Shown here: positions 32,791 to 41,927 of the stretch, piece after piece
Numbering within the stretch: position 1 is the first letter of the stretch
Layout of the letters: each line of letters starts with the position of its first letter
Source of the DNA: Mediterranea massiliensis
Lineage (GTDB): Bacteria > Bacteroidota > Bacteroidia > Bacteroidales > Bacteroidaceae
DNA length: 64,000 nt
Assembly (NCBI GenBank): GCA_015060685.1
Contig: SUXZ01000011.1
Coordinates: 1-64,000, forward strand
Direction: 5' to 3'
Translations under genes and position numbers: made by a program
The notes under the pieces: model-generated
Told to the model about the DNA's origin: nothing
Seen by the model: the letters and a program-made list of their open reading frames with translations, nothing else
The model's database searches: none

Positions 32791-33645
32791 TTATTCGGTC
32801 AGTACTTCGTGACCATCTTCGGTTATCAGCACCATGCTTTCCCATTGTGCGCTGGGTAGTCCGTCTTCGGTGCAAACCGTCCATCCGTCGGCTTCGTCTA
32901 TGAAGACTTCGTAGCTGCCCATGTTTATCATGGGTTCGATGGTGAAGGTCATGCCGGGCACTATCATCATGCCGGTGCCGCGCTTGCCAAAGTGCTCAAC
33001 GTCGGGCTCTTCGTGAAATTTCACGCCTACGCCATGTCCGCACAAATCGCGCACCACGCTATAGCCGTTCTTTTCGGCATGTTCTTGTATGGCGGCACCG
33101 ATATCGCCCAGTCGTATCCATGGACGTGCCATCTCCACACCGATGTCGCGGCACTCTTTGGCTACTTGTACCAGCCGTTGCCATTCGGGTGGCACGTTGC
33201 CTATCATGAACATGCGGCTTGCATCGGAGAAATAGCCTTTGTAGATGGTAGAAACATCCACGTTCAGTATATCGCCGTTGCGCAACACCTCCTTGGTGCT
33301 GGGTATGCCATGGCACACCACGTCGTTGATGCTTGTGCAGACACTTTTCGGGAAACCTTCGTAGCCGAAGGGTGCCGGTATGGCATCGTGATCGGTGGTG
33401 AAGCAATACACCATGTGGTCGATTTCGGCCGTTGTCATACCCTCTTTGATATGTTCGCTCAGGTAATCGAGTAGGGCAGTGTTTATTTTTGCACTTTCAC
33501 GTATGCCGGCCAGTTGCTCGGCGGTGCGAAGCAAGTGGCGCTGAGGCAATCTCACTCCATCGCGCTTGTATTGTTGTATCTTAGCCTCCACCTCGTCGGA
33601 GTATCCTTTGGGGCAGAAACGGATGTTTTTACCTTGTTTTTTCAT
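32791..33645 (-). CDS. map: Methionine aminopeptidase, type I
   Basis: 284 residues, with an N-terminal extension of about 35 residues beginning MKKQGKNIRFCPKG. The pita-bread fold is intact: VCHGIPS (active-site His), LNVDVSTIYKGYFSDASRMF (both metal Asp), CGHGVGVKFHEEPDV (metal His), MTFTIEPMI and SAQWESMVLIT (metal Glu residues). Removes N-terminal methionine from nascent proteins. Stands alone rather than in the secY cluster, so a second copy may exist elsewhere. Confidence 0.95.
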   Translation of the reverse strand: MKKQGKNIRFCPKGYSDEVEAKIQQYKRDGVRLPQRHLLRTAEQLAGIRESAKINTALLDYLSEHIKEGMTTAEIDHMVYCFTTDHDAIPAPFGYEGFPKSVCTSINDVVCHGIPSTKEVLRNGDILNVDVSTIYKGYFSDASRMFMIGNVPPEWQRLVQVAKECRDIGVEMARPWIRLGDIGAAIQEHAEKNGYSVVRDLCGHGVGVKFHEEPDVEHFGKRGTGMMIVPGMTFTIEPMINMGSYEVFIDEADGWTVCTEDGLPSAQWESMVLITEDGHEVLTE

Positions 33646-33675
33646 TGTCTGAACAGATTGTCGTTTTATTTTCTA

Positions 33676-33683
33676 CAAAAATA
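33676..33683 (-). promoter_or_regulatory. -7 box of map
   Basis: Reads TATTTTTG on the minus strand, 30 bases before the ATG at 33645. Confidence 0.5.
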
Positions 33684-33761
33684 GGGATAATAATGCAGAT
33701 GCACAATAATAAATAGAAAGAAAATGTTTATCTTCGCCACGAAAACAAAACATTTACGAAG

Positions 33762-34421
33762 ATGAAAAAACTACTATTCTCGCTTTGTGTGATTATGCTG
33801 CTTAGCACAAGTTGTGTAACCACCCGAAATGCCGGTGCCGTGATGACCGGTGCTGCAATCGGTAACAATGTAGGAGGAACTATCGGTGGCTTGATAGGAA
33901 GTGGAAGCGGTGGCCGTCATGGCGCTTTCCGCGGCTCGTCTATCGGTAGCCTGATTGGTACGATGGCCGGTGCGGTGATTGCCAACGAAATGACTAAACC
34001 TCGCGAACAAAAAGAATCGGCCGAGGTAAGGCCGCAACGCCGTCCGTCCTCGTCTTATTCTCAACCTTTGGAAAACAACCACTTGAAAATCCGTAATATA
34101 CGTTTTATTGATGAGGGACGAAACCAAACCATCAATTCGGGCGAAGTGTGCAAGATTGTATTCGAAATTGTGAACGAAGGCAACCGTCCGGCACACAACG
34201 TAGTACCTGTTGTAGAAGAGGTTTCGGGTATGAAAAACCTATATATTTCGCCCTCTACCATGGTAGAGCGTATAGGCCCTGACGATGGCATCCGCTATAC
34301 CGCTACCCTTGAAGCCGGTAAGCGCATCAAGAATGGTGTTGCCGTTATCCACGTTGGCGTAGGCAACGAATTTGGCGATGAATACGATTGGCAGGAGTTT
34401 GAAATACCTACCCGACGATAA
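33762..34421 (+). CDS. Glycine-zipper lipoprotein
   Basis: 219 residues. Lipobox STSC (Cys 18). Residues about 24-75 are a glycine zipper (GAVMTGAAIGNNVGGTIGGLIG and a second GSLIGTMAGAVIANE), able to insert in or span a membrane. After a Pro/Ser/Gln linker, residues about 110-219 form an Ig-like beta domain (VCKIVFEIVNEGNRPAHNVV, DGIRYTATLEAG). Outer-membrane lipoprotein of unknown role, perhaps envelope maintenance. Confidence 0.8.
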   Translation: MKKLLFSLCVIMLLSTSCVTTRNAGAVMTGAAIGNNVGGTIGGLIGSGSGGRHGAFRGSSIGSLIGTMAGAVIANEMTKPREQKESAEVRPQRRPSSSYSQPLENNHLKIRNIRFIDEGRNQTINSGEVCKIVFEIVNEGNRPAHNVVPVVEEVSGMKNLYISPSTMVERIGPDDGIRYTATLEAGKRIKNGVAVIHVGVGNEFGDEYDWQEFEIPTRR

Positions 34422-34490
34422 TCATAGTAATCAGACATCTTTTTGTAAAACTATTTTAGGCTTTTAAAATAGCCTTAATATAGCCGATTA

Positions 34491-34556
34491 ATTTTCCCTA
34501 CTGAGAAAAAATATTTTCCTAGTAGGGAAAATTATTTTTCCCAACTGGGAAAATTT
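34491..34556. repeat. Palindromic array B: three units, exact 22-bp period
   Basis: Centres at 34500.5, 34522.5 and 34544.5. Units are TTTTCCCTACTGAGAAAA, TTTTCCTAGTAGGGAAAA (inverted form) and TTTTCCCAACTGGGAAAA. The word is that of array A, 12 kb away. The rest of the gap (34422-34695) shows no gene. Confidence 0.87.
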
Positions 34557-34695
34557 TACTTCCCTTCCACCGGATTTTGGGTGTTGCAAATAATTACTTC
34601 TCTTCGTCTCTCCTGAACAATACTTATTATAATAATGTATTGCCTGCTTTACTATAATGTCTCTTGTTAATTAGTGTTAATACTTTATGAATTTA

Positions 34696-34720
34696 TACTA
34701 CTATGTATTGCATAGTACTA
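34696..34720 (+). promoter_or_regulatory. Probable PadR operator
   Basis: ACTATG (34700-34705), a 5-base spacer and CATAGT (34711-34716) form a perfect dyad, extending almost perfectly to ten bases per arm. It lies over the -33 region of the padR promoter, where a repressor would block initiation. Confidence 0.6.
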
Positions 34721-34730
34721 AAGTTTGGCA

Positions 34731-34738
34731 TACATTTG
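34731..34738 (+). promoter_or_regulatory. -7 box of padR-pspC
   Basis: TACATTTG matches TAnnTTTG, 26 bases before the ATG at 34765. Confidence 0.6.
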
Positions 34739-34764
34739 TGCCATGCAAACTAAATGAATAGAAA

Positions 34765-35100
34765 ATGGACGTAAACAATGTAAAGTCGCAAATGCGCAAG
34801 GGGATGCTTGAATATTGCATTTTGTTGCTGCTACACAAACAACCGGCCTATGCTTCGGACATCATCCTGAAACTGAAAGAGGCCAAGCTGATTGTAGTGG
34901 AAGGCACTCTCTATCCGCTGCTTACCCGTTTGAAGAACGATGCTCTTCTTAGCTATGAGTGGGTAGAATCTACTCAAGGGCCCCCACGCAAATACTATAA
35001 ACTGACCGCCACCGGCGAACAGTTTTTAGGTGAACTGGAAGCCTCGTGGTGCGAATTGAGCAATACCGTCGAACACTTAAAAGCCATACAAGTTGAATAG
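34765..35100 (+). CDS. PadR family transcriptional regulator
   Basis: 111 residues, the short PadR type. Winged helix: RKGMLEYCILLLLHKQPAYASDIILKL, then VVEGTLYPLLTRLKNDALLSYEWVES, the wing GPPRKYYKLTATGEQFL, and a C-terminal dimer helix. Likely represses its own operon through the dyad at 34696-34720. The neighbouring PspC-domain membrane protein, 26 bases on, is its probable co-regulated partner; PadR-PspC pairs are common and are linked with envelope stress. Confidence 0.92.
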   Translation: MDVNNVKSQMRKGMLEYCILLLLHKQPAYASDIILKLKEAKLIVVEGTLYPLLTRLKNDALLSYEWVESTQGPPRKYYKLTATGEQFLGELEASWCELSNTVEHLKAIQVE

Positions 35101-35126
35101 AAATCATTAATCAGATAAAGAACATT

Positions 35127-36191
35127 ATGAAGAAGACATTAACCATAAATTTATCCGGCACCGTTTATCATATCGATGAAGATGCTTATAATCTGCTCGA
35201 TAGCTATCTTACTAATCTAAAACATTACTTCCGCAAAGAGGAGGGAGGCGATGAGATTATCGATGACATAGAAAGACGCATTGCCGAATTGTGTGCTGAA
35301 AAACAAAATGCTGGCAAACAGATAATTGCTATAGAAGACGTAGAAGAGATAATAGCACAGATAGGCAAGCCCGAACAGATGGGTTGCGAAGAAGATAGTG
35401 CCCATTCGCACTCGACTGATGGAGATGGAAACAGCGGTGAAGCAATAAAGAAGAATCGCCGTCTTTACCGTAATCCCGACGACAAGATATTGGGAGGCGT
35501 AACAAGCGGACTATCCCTTTATTTCGGCGTGGATGTGACAATTGCCCGTTTGTTTTTATTGTTGTTCCTTATTTTGGGATACGGTACGTTGGTACCCGTC
35601 TACATCATTTGCTGGATATTAATTCCCGAAGCAACTACCGCTGCCGAAAAACTGAGCATGCGAGGCGAATCGGTTACCGTTGAAAACATCGGCAAGACAG
35701 TGACCAATGCTTATGAGAAAGTAGCCGATGGCGTAAACGAATACATGAATTCAGACAAGCCACGCACCCATATGCAAAAGTTGGGCGATGTGCTGATGGG
35801 CATTGTCCAAGTGTTGCTGAAAATAGGCATGATAGCCTTTGTCGTAATATGTTCGCCCGTAATTTTTGTATTGGCAATAGCCCTTTTCGTTTTGATTGTA
35901 TTAACTGCCATTACACTGATAAAGGGTAGTGCTGTTTTAATAGCAACCGGCATGACACTGCCTCCCAATCCACTCTCGTTTATGCTGATGTGCATTGCAG
36001 GTGTGCTGGTAGTAGGAATTCCTATTGCTATCTTGTTGTGGCTGGCATTGGGATGGCTATGCAATTGGAAGCAAAGCACTACTCCTAAATGGGGATTGCT
36101 GATACTTTGGATTGTAAGCATAGTATGCTTAGTGATTACTTTTGCACACAACGGATCTACCCTTGCCGAGATGGGTTGGTTGAATTGCTGA
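35127..36191 (+). CDS. PspC-domain membrane protein
   Basis: 354 residues. Residues about 1-100 are a cytoplasmic helical region (NLSGTVYHIDEDAYNLLDSYLTNLKHYF, DDIERRIAELCAEK). Residues about 108-172 are the PspC domain: RRLYRNPDDKILGGVTSGLSLYFGVD, then a membrane helix to IICWILIPEA. Three or four more membrane helices follow, up to the C-terminus. Probably responds to membrane stress under PadR control. True function in Bacteroidales is not established. Confidence 0.9.
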   Translation: MKKTLTINLSGTVYHIDEDAYNLLDSYLTNLKHYFRKEEGGDEIIDDIERRIAELCAEKQNAGKQIIAIEDVEEIIAQIGKPEQMGCEEDSAHSHSTDGDGNSGEAIKKNRRLYRNPDDKILGGVTSGLSLYFGVDVTIARLFLLLFLILGYGTLVPVYIICWILIPEATTAAEKLSMRGESVTVENIGKTVTNAYEKVADGVNEYMNSDKPRTHMQKLGDVLMGIVQVLLKIGMIAFVVICSPVIFVLAIALFVLIVLTAITLIKGSAVLIATGMTLPPNPLSFMLMCIAGVLVVGIPIAILLWLALGWLCNWKQSTTPKWGLLILWIVSIVCLVITFAHNGSTLAEMGWLNC

Positions 36192-36252
36192 TTTTATCGT
36201 TATCGCACACAATTAATTCAGTTTTTATGCCTTGTATTTTATAAATAATGTG

Positions 36253-36260
36253 TACATTTG
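36253..36260 (+). promoter_or_regulatory. -7 box of the rseC-rnf operon
   Basis: TACATTTG, with TTG at 36232-36234 as -33 (18-base gap). The ATG of rseC is at 36288. Confidence 0.6.
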
Positions 36261-36287
36261 CAGCAAATGTAATGCAAACTTTGCAAA

Positions 36288-36704
36288 ATGGCAACGACTA
36301 TAAAGCATCAAGGTGTAATAGAAACAATAGAAGACTCTCATATACAAGTACGTATCTTGCAAACATCGGCATGTGCGTCGTGTAGCATCAAGGGACATTG
36401 TACTTCGGTAGATGTTGACGAGAAACTGATAGACATCCATACTTCCGATGCCCATACCTATCAGGTGGGCGAGTCGGTTTGGGTGATGGGTGCCTTGTCT
36501 ATGGGCATGAAAGCGGTACTGTTGGCATTTGTATTGCCCCTGGTCATTTTGGTAGCCGCATTATTTATTTTGATGAATGTACTGGAAGACGAACTATTAG
36601 CCGTAGCAGGCTCGATAGTTTGTCTTTCAGTTTATTATATATTGTTGAGATTGCTTTTTAAAAGCGTATGGAAGGGTAAGTTCTCTTTCTACATCCAACG
36701 TTGA
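36288..36704 (+). CDS. rseC: RseC/MucC family protein
   Basis: 138 residues. The N-terminal part has the cysteine pattern CASCSIKGHC (C-x2-C-x5-C) with an upstream HQGVIETIEDSHIQVRI strand; two membrane helices follow (about 75-95 and 100-122). RseC homologues routinely head rnf operons, where they may help reduce or assemble redox centres. It starts the operon here, with 39 bases to rnfB. Confidence 0.88.
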   Translation: MATTIKHQGVIETIEDSHIQVRILQTSACASCSIKGHCTSVDVDEKLIDIHTSDAHTYQVGESVWVMGALSMGMKAVLLAFVLPLVILVAALFILMNVLEDELLAVAGSIVCLSVYYILLRLLFKSVWKGKFSFYIQR

Positions 36705-36743
36705 AACAAACAAATAAACAAATAATTATAAACTACTTTTTCT

Positions 36744-37679
36744 ATGAATGTAATTCTGATTGCTGTGATTTCGTTAGGTGCTATTGCACTGGTGCTGGCC
36801 GCCGTGCTGTTTGTAGCCTCTAAGAAATTCGCTGTGTACGAAGATCCGCGTATTGCGCAGGTAAGCGAAGTCTTGCCCCAAGCAAACTGCGGTGGATGTG
36901 GTTATCCCGGTTGTAGTGGATTTGCCGATGCATGTGTAAAAGCCGGTTCGTTGGAAGGCAAACTTTGTCCGGTAGGGGGTCAGCCCGTTATGGATAAGAT
37001 TGCCGATATCTTAGGATTGGCCGCTACAGCATCCGAACCAAAAGTAGCCGTAGTAAGATGTAACGGTACTTGTGAAAATCGTCCCCGATTGAATCAGTAC
37101 GATAGCGCCAAAAGTTGCGCCATCGCCGCTGCACTATACGGAGGCGAAACAGGTTGTAGTTACGGATGTTTAGGATGTGGCGATTGCGTTGAAGTATGCC
37201 AATTCGGTGCCATCAAGATGAATCCCGAAACAGGAATTCCTGAAGTGGACGAATCGAAATGTACCGCTTGTGGCGCTTGCGTAAAGGCATGTCCAAAGAG
37301 CATCATCGAAATCCGTCCGGTAGGAAAGAAGTCGCGTCGCATCTATGTACAATGCGTAAACAAAGACAAGGGTGCCATTGCCCGCAAGGCATGTACCGTT
37401 GCATGTATCGGTTGCGGCAAGTGCGTGAAAGTGTGTGCATTCGAAGCCATTACACTTGAAAACAACTTGGCATACATCGACTACAACAAGTGTAAGTCGT
37501 GCCGCAAGTGTGAAGAGGCTTGTCCGCAAGGCTCAATCATTGCCTTGAACTTTCCTCCGCGCAAACCGAAAGCCGAAGGTGAAGCAACACCCGAAGTGAA
37601 GCCTGTAGTTGTAAAGCCGGCTAAACCGGCCGAAGCAGTTGCTCCTAAGGCCGAAGCGAAGCCTGAAACAGAGGCATAA
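36744..37679 (+). CDS. rnfB: Rnf complex iron-sulfur subunit B
   Basis: 311 residues. One N-terminal membrane helix, then the [4Fe-4S] site CGGCGYPGCSGFADAC (about 48-63), and several ferredoxin motifs: CLGCGDCVEVC, CTACGACVKACP, CIGCGKCVKVC and CKSCRKCEEACP, giving four more cluster ligand sets. The C-terminal tail (about 275-311) is rich in Pro, Ala, Lys and Glu. Takes electrons from ferredoxin. Confidence 0.97.
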   Translation: MNVILIAVISLGAIALVLAAVLFVASKKFAVYEDPRIAQVSEVLPQANCGGCGYPGCSGFADACVKAGSLEGKLCPVGGQPVMDKIADILGLAATASEPKVAVVRCNGTCENRPRLNQYDSAKSCAIAAALYGGETGCSYGCLGCGDCVEVCQFGAIKMNPETGIPEVDESKCTACGACVKACPKSIIEIRPVGKKSRRIYVQCVNKDKGAIARKACTVACIGCGKCVKVCAFEAITLENNLAYIDYNKCKSCRKCEEACPQGSIIALNFPPRKPKAEGEATPEVKPVVVKPAKPAEAVAPKAEAKPETEA

Positions 37680-37710
37680 TCCCAATAGTAAATCGTAAAA
37701 AACTAAGAAT

Positions 37711-39048
37711 ATGACGTTGAAGACATTTTCAATCGGTGGTGCTCATCCACACGAAAATAAACTTTCAGCTCATCAGCCCATACAAGTGGCAGAGGTTCCG
37801 TCGAAAGCGGTAATCCTTTTAGGTCAGCACATCGGTGCACCGGCCAAGCCTATTGTTGCCAAGGGCGATGTAGTGAAAGTAGGTACCAAAATCGCCGAGC
37901 CGGGCGGTTTCGTATCAGCAGCAATCCACTCGTCAGTTAGTGGTAAAGTGGCAAAAATAGATTCGATCGTTGATGCCAGCGGCTATCCTAAACCAGCTAT
38001 CTTTATTGATGTAGAAGGCGACGAATGGGAAGAAAGCATCGATCGTAGCGAAACATTGGTGAAAGAGTGCAATCTTACACCAGAAGAGATTATCAAGAAG
38101 ATTACCGATGCCGGTATCGTAGGTTTGGGTGGTGCATGTTTCCCCACTCACGTAAAACTTTGTCCGCCACCGGCATTCAAGGCCGAGTGCGTGATTATTA
38201 ATGCCGTAGAGTGTGAACCGTACCTCACTGCCGACCATCAGCTGATGCTTGAACATGCCGAAGAGATTATTGTAGGCGTAAACATCCTGATGAAAGCGGT
38301 TAAGGTAAACAAGGCCTTCATCGGTATTGAAAACAATAAGCCCGATGCCATCCAACTGATGTCGAAAATTGCTGCATCATGTCCTGGCATCGAGGTAGTG
38401 CCCTTGAAAGTTAAATATCCGCAAGGAGGTGAGAAACAATTGATCGATGCTATCACCAAGCGTCAGGTAGCAAGCGGTGCATTGCCTATTTCGACCGGTG
38501 CAGTAGTACAAAACGTCGGTACTGCATTTGCCGTATATCAAGCCGTGCAAAAGAACAAGCCTTTGTTCGAACGTGTAATTACCGTTACCGGTAAATCGCT
38601 TGCCAAGCCATCGAACTTCCTGGCTCGTATCGGTACACCGATGAAGCAACTTATCGATGCTTGCGGTGGCTTGCCCGAAGATACCGGAAAGATTATCGGT
38701 GGTGGCCCAATGATGGGTAAGGCATTGGTTAATACTGAAGTTCCTACTGCAAAAGGTAGTTCGGGTATCCTAATTATGAATAAGAAAGAGGCTAAACGCG
38801 GTGAAGCACAAACTTGTATCCGTTGCGCAAAATGTGTCAGTGCATGTCCGATGGGATTGGAATCCTATCTGTTGGGCTTGCTGGCCGAAAACCGCGACTT
38901 CGAACGCATGGAGAAAGAACGGATTATGGATTGCATCGAGTGTGGTTCATGCCAATTCACCTGTCCGGCCAATCGTCCGTTGTTAGACTATTGCCGTCTT
39001 GGTAAGAATAAAGTAGGTGCAATGATACGTGCACGTCAAGCAAAATAA
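37711..39048 (+). CDS. rnfC: Rnf complex subunit C
   Basis: 445 residues. The NADH/FMN-binding core includes GIVGLGGACFPTHVKL, VINAVECEPYLTADHQLML and VKYPQGGEKQLI; two [4Fe-4S] motifs near the C-terminus are CIRCAKCVSACP and CIECGSCQFTCP. Shorter than E. coli RsxC because it lacks the long Ala/Lys repeat tail. Peripheral subunit on the cytoplasmic side; passes electrons to NAD+. Confidence 0.97.
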   Translation: MTLKTFSIGGAHPHENKLSAHQPIQVAEVPSKAVILLGQHIGAPAKPIVAKGDVVKVGTKIAEPGGFVSAAIHSSVSGKVAKIDSIVDASGYPKPAIFIDVEGDEWEESIDRSETLVKECNLTPEEIIKKITDAGIVGLGGACFPTHVKLCPPPAFKAECVIINAVECEPYLTADHQLMLEHAEEIIVGVNILMKAVKVNKAFIGIENNKPDAIQLMSKIAASCPGIEVVPLKVKYPQGGEKQLIDAITKRQVASGALPISTGAVVQNVGTAFAVYQAVQKNKPLFERVITVTGKSLAKPSNFLARIGTPMKQLIDACGGLPEDTGKIIGGGPMMGKALVNTEVPTAKGSSGILIMNKKEAKRGEAQTCIRCAKCVSACPMGLESYLLGLLAENRDFERMEKERIMDCIECGSCQFTCPANRPLLDYCRLGKNKVGAMIRARQAK

Positions 39049-39058
39049 ATTATAGACT

Positions 39059-40033
39059 ATGGAAAATAAATTGATTATATCCAATTCGCCCCACGTACAC
39101 AGTGGCGATAGCGTAAAAAAGAATATGTACGGTGTGATTATCGCACTGATACCGGCTTTTATTGCATCGCTTCTTGTCTTTGGAATGGGTGCGTTGATTG
39201 TTACGCTCACCTCTGTTGCAGCTTGCGTTTTCTTCGAGTGGGCTATTGTGAAATTCTTGTTGAAGAAAGATACTTGTACCGTTTGCGACGGCTCGGCTAT
39301 CCTTACCGGTGTGTTGTTGGCATTTAACCTGCCTTCAAACCTGCCTCTGTGGATTATCATCATTGGCGCGTTGTTTGCCATTGGTGTAGGCAAGTTGTCG
39401 TTCGGTGGTTTGGGATGCAATCCTTTCAATCCTGCATTGGTAGGTCGTGTATTCCTGTTGCTTTCATTCCCTGTACAGATGACCTCTTGGCCAACTGCTA
39501 TCCAATTCGACGGAACAACAGCAGCCACACCGTTGGCACTTATCAAAGCCGGCAAGTTCGAAGAACTGCCCGATGCAATCTCATTGCTGTTGGGTAATGG
39601 TATCGAAGGCGTTGGTGCCGGCTGTATCGGTGAAGTCAGCGAGTTGGCGTTGATTATCGGTCTGGTATATATGTTGTGGAAGAAGATTATCACTTGGCAC
39701 ATTCCGGTATCTATTCTGCTTACCGTATTCGTGTTTGGTGGTGTCATGCACTTGGCTAACCCTGCTGCATATGCATCTCCTATGTATCATCTGCTTTCGG
39801 GTGGTTTGCTTTTGGGTGCATGCTTCATGGCTACCGACTATGTGACATCGCCGATGAATCATAAAGGTATGCTGATTTACGGTGTATGCATCGGTATGCT
39901 CACAGTCATCATCCGTTTGTGGGGTGCATATCCCGAAGGTATGTCGTTCGCTATTCTTATTATGAATGCGTTCACTCCGCTTATCAACACCTATGTTAAA
40001 CCTAAACGTTTCGGGGAGGTTGTGAAGAAATGA
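39059..40033 (+). CDS. rnfD: Rnf complex membrane subunit D
   Basis: 324 residues, about nine membrane helices. Motifs: SNSPHVHSGDSVKKNMYGV at the start, LTGVLLAFNLP, GLGCNPFNPALVGRVFLL and AATPLALIKAG, the last containing the threonine that normally takes covalent FMN. Its stop overlaps the rnfG start by 4 bases. Confidence 0.97.
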   Translation: MENKLIISNSPHVHSGDSVKKNMYGVIIALIPAFIASLLVFGMGALIVTLTSVAACVFFEWAIVKFLLKKDTCTVCDGSAILTGVLLAFNLPSNLPLWIIIIGALFAIGVGKLSFGGLGCNPFNPALVGRVFLLLSFPVQMTSWPTAIQFDGTTAATPLALIKAGKFEELPDAISLLLGNGIEGVGAGCIGEVSELALIIGLVYMLWKKIITWHIPVSILLTVFVFGGVMHLANPAAYASPMYHLLSGGLLLGACFMATDYVTSPMNHKGMLIYGVCIGMLTVIIRLWGAYPEGMSFAILIMNAFTPLINTYVKPKRFGEVVKK

Positions 40034-40695
40034 AAAAGTTAGAATCATCTTTGAAGAATATGTTGCTGGTGCTTACGGGCATTACGGCAATTTGTGTAGC
40101 CTTGCTGGCTTATGTAAATGAATTGACTAAGGAGCCTATCGCGCAAGCCAATGCCAAAACATTGAGCGATGCAGTGAAAGCTGTTGTGCCAGGTTTTGAC
40201 AATGACCCTATTGCTGAAAAGAAAGTGCAAATGGTAGATGGTGTTGAGTATGCCGTTTATCCGGCTTCGAAGGGTGGCGAATTTATTGGTGCTGCTGTTG
40301 AATCGAAGGCGATGGGATTTGGTGGTGACTTGAAGGTGTTGGTAGGTTTCGATGCACAAGGAAACATTATCGACTACTCGTTGTTGTCGCATGCAGAAAC
40401 CCCAGGACTTGGTTCGAAAGCAGATGTATGGTTCAAAAAGGGAGAAAAAGGTGATATTACCGGTAAGAATCCTGGCGAAACACCTTTGACCGTGACTAAT
40501 AAGGATAATGGTCATATTGATGCTATTACTGCCTCTACCATTACATCGCGCGCATTTTTGAATGCTGTGAATCTTGCTTATGCTGCCTATGACGGACAGA
40601 ATGAAGCCGATGCAGTTTCGGCGGGTGCTACACAAAAGATTGTTGAACAACCAACTGAAGAAACTGCCGTGGCAGATTCTACCAGTGTAAATTAA
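40030..40695 (+). CDS. rnfG: Rnf complex subunit G
   Basis: 221 residues. One N-terminal membrane helix, then a periplasmic flavin domain. The flavin-anchoring motif is TASTITSRAF (S-x-x-T-x-T-S) near residue 175, with the threonine expected to bear FMN. GFGGDLKVLVGFDAQGNIIDYSLLSHAETPGLG is the conserved FMN-binding strand pair. The C-terminus (about 200-221) is Thr/Glu-rich. Confidence 0.96.
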   Translation: MKKLESSLKNMLLVLTGITAICVALLAYVNELTKEPIAQANAKTLSDAVKAVVPGFDNDPIAEKKVQMVDGVEYAVYPASKGGEFIGAAVESKAMGFGGDLKVLVGFDAQGNIIDYSLLSHAETPGLGSKADVWFKKGEKGDITGKNPGETPLTVTNKDNGHIDAITASTITSRAFLNAVNLAYAAYDGQNEADAVSAGATQKIVEQPTEETAVADSTSVN

Positions 40696-40713
40696 AGAAA
40701 GGAGTATAAAGAT

Positions 40714-41298
40714 ATGAATAACTTAAAAGTATTGATGAATGGTATCATCAAAGAAAATCCTACGTTTGTACTCCTATTAGGTATGTGTCCTACGTTGGGT
40801 ACTACTTCTTCGGCTATTAACGGTATGGGTATGGGCTTGGCTACTATGTTTGTATTAGTATGCTCAAACGTGGTTATTTCGGCCATTAAGAATTTGATTC
40901 CCGACATGGTTCGTATTCCCTCTTTCATCGTAGTTATTGCATCGTTTGTAACTTTGTTGCAGATGATGATGCAGGCTTACGTTCCCGATTTATATGCTAC
41001 TCTCGGTTTGTTCATTCCGCTGATTGTAGTAAACTGTATCGTGTTGGGTCGTGCCGAAGCCTTTGCTGCTAAGAATGGTCCTCTTGCATCAGCTTTCGAT
41101 GGCTTGGGTATGGGACTTGGTTTTACATTGGCTTTGACACTTCTCGGTGCTGTTCGCGAATTCTTAGGAACAGGTAAAATCTTTGATGTTGCTATCATGC
41201 CCGAAGAATATGGTATGTTGGTATTCGTACTTGCTCCTGGTGCCTTTATCGCTTTGGGCTATTTGATTGCACTTATCAACAGCATGAAGAAAGCATAA
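40714..41298 (+). CDS. rnfE: Rnf complex membrane subunit E
   Basis: 194 residues, six membrane helices. NGIIKENPTFVLLLGMCPTLGTTSSAINGMGMG carries the conserved Cys that shares an iron-sulfur cluster with RnfA, and VNCIVLGRAEAFAAKNG the second one. No leader region; 18 bases after rnfG. Confidence 0.97.
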   Translation: MNNLKVLMNGIIKENPTFVLLLGMCPTLGTTSSAINGMGMGLATMFVLVCSNVVISAIKNLIPDMVRIPSFIVVIASFVTLLQMMMQAYVPDLYATLGLFIPLIVVNCIVLGRAEAFAAKNGPLASAFDGLGMGLGFTLALTLLGAVREFLGTGKIFDVAIMPEEYGMLVFVLAPGAFIALGYLIALINSMKKA

Positions 41299-41317
41299 CA
41301 TTTAAAACAGAAGAATT

Positions 41318-41896
41318 ATGGAATATATATTGATATTTATCTCGGCAATCTTTGTAAACAACATCGTGTTGTCGCAATTCTTGGGTATTTGTCCATTCTT
41401 AGGTGTATCTAAGAAAGTAGATACTGCATTGGGTATGTCGGCAGCAGTAGCATTTGTGCTTACCATTGCTACTATTGTAACTTTCCTTATCCAAAAGTTT
41501 GTGCTCGATGCTTTTGATTTGGGTTACTTGCAAACCATTACCTTTATTCTTGTTATTGCAGCTTTGGTGCAAATGGTAGAAATCGTGTTGAAGAAGGTTT
41601 CTCCTGCGCTTTATCAAGCTTTGGGCGTATTCTTGCCTTTGATTACAACAAACTGCTGTATCCTTGGTGTAGCTATTTTGGTTATCCAAAAGGATTACGA
41701 TTTGTTGACAGGTGTGGTTTATGCTATCTCTACTGCATTGGGATTTGGTTTGGCATTGACTTTGTTTGCCGGTCTTCGCGAACAAATGAGTTTGGTGAAG
41801 GTTCCTAAGGGAATGCAAGGAACACCAATTGCACTGATTACAGCAGGATTGCTTGCAATGGCCTTTATGGGATTTTCTGGTGTAGTAAAAATTTGA
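41318..41896 (+). CDS. rnfA: Rnf complex membrane subunit A
   Basis: 192 residues, six membrane helices. IFVNNIVLSQFLGICPFLGVSKK and PLITTNCCILGVAI hold the conserved cysteines for the cluster shared with RnfE. Last gene of the Rnf set; 31 bases separate it from galE, which has its own promoter. Confidence 0.97.
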   Translation: MEYILIFISAIFVNNIVLSQFLGICPFLGVSKKVDTALGMSAAVAFVLTIATIVTFLIQKFVLDAFDLGYLQTITFILVIAALVQMVEIVLKKVSPALYQALGVFLPLITTNCCILGVAILVIQKDYDLLTGVVYAISTALGFGLALTLFAGLREQMSLVKVPKGMQGTPIALITAGLLAMAFMGFSGVVKI

Positions 41897-41915
41897 TATT
41901 TAGAAAAGTTTTGTT

Positions 41916-41923
41916 TATATTTG
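41916..41923 (+). promoter_or_regulatory. -7 box of galE, very near the start codon
   Basis: TATATTTG matches TAnnTTTG and ends only 4 bases before the ATG at 41928, so any transcript from it would be leaderless or nearly so. Confidence 0.5.
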
Positions 41924-41927
41924 CGAA

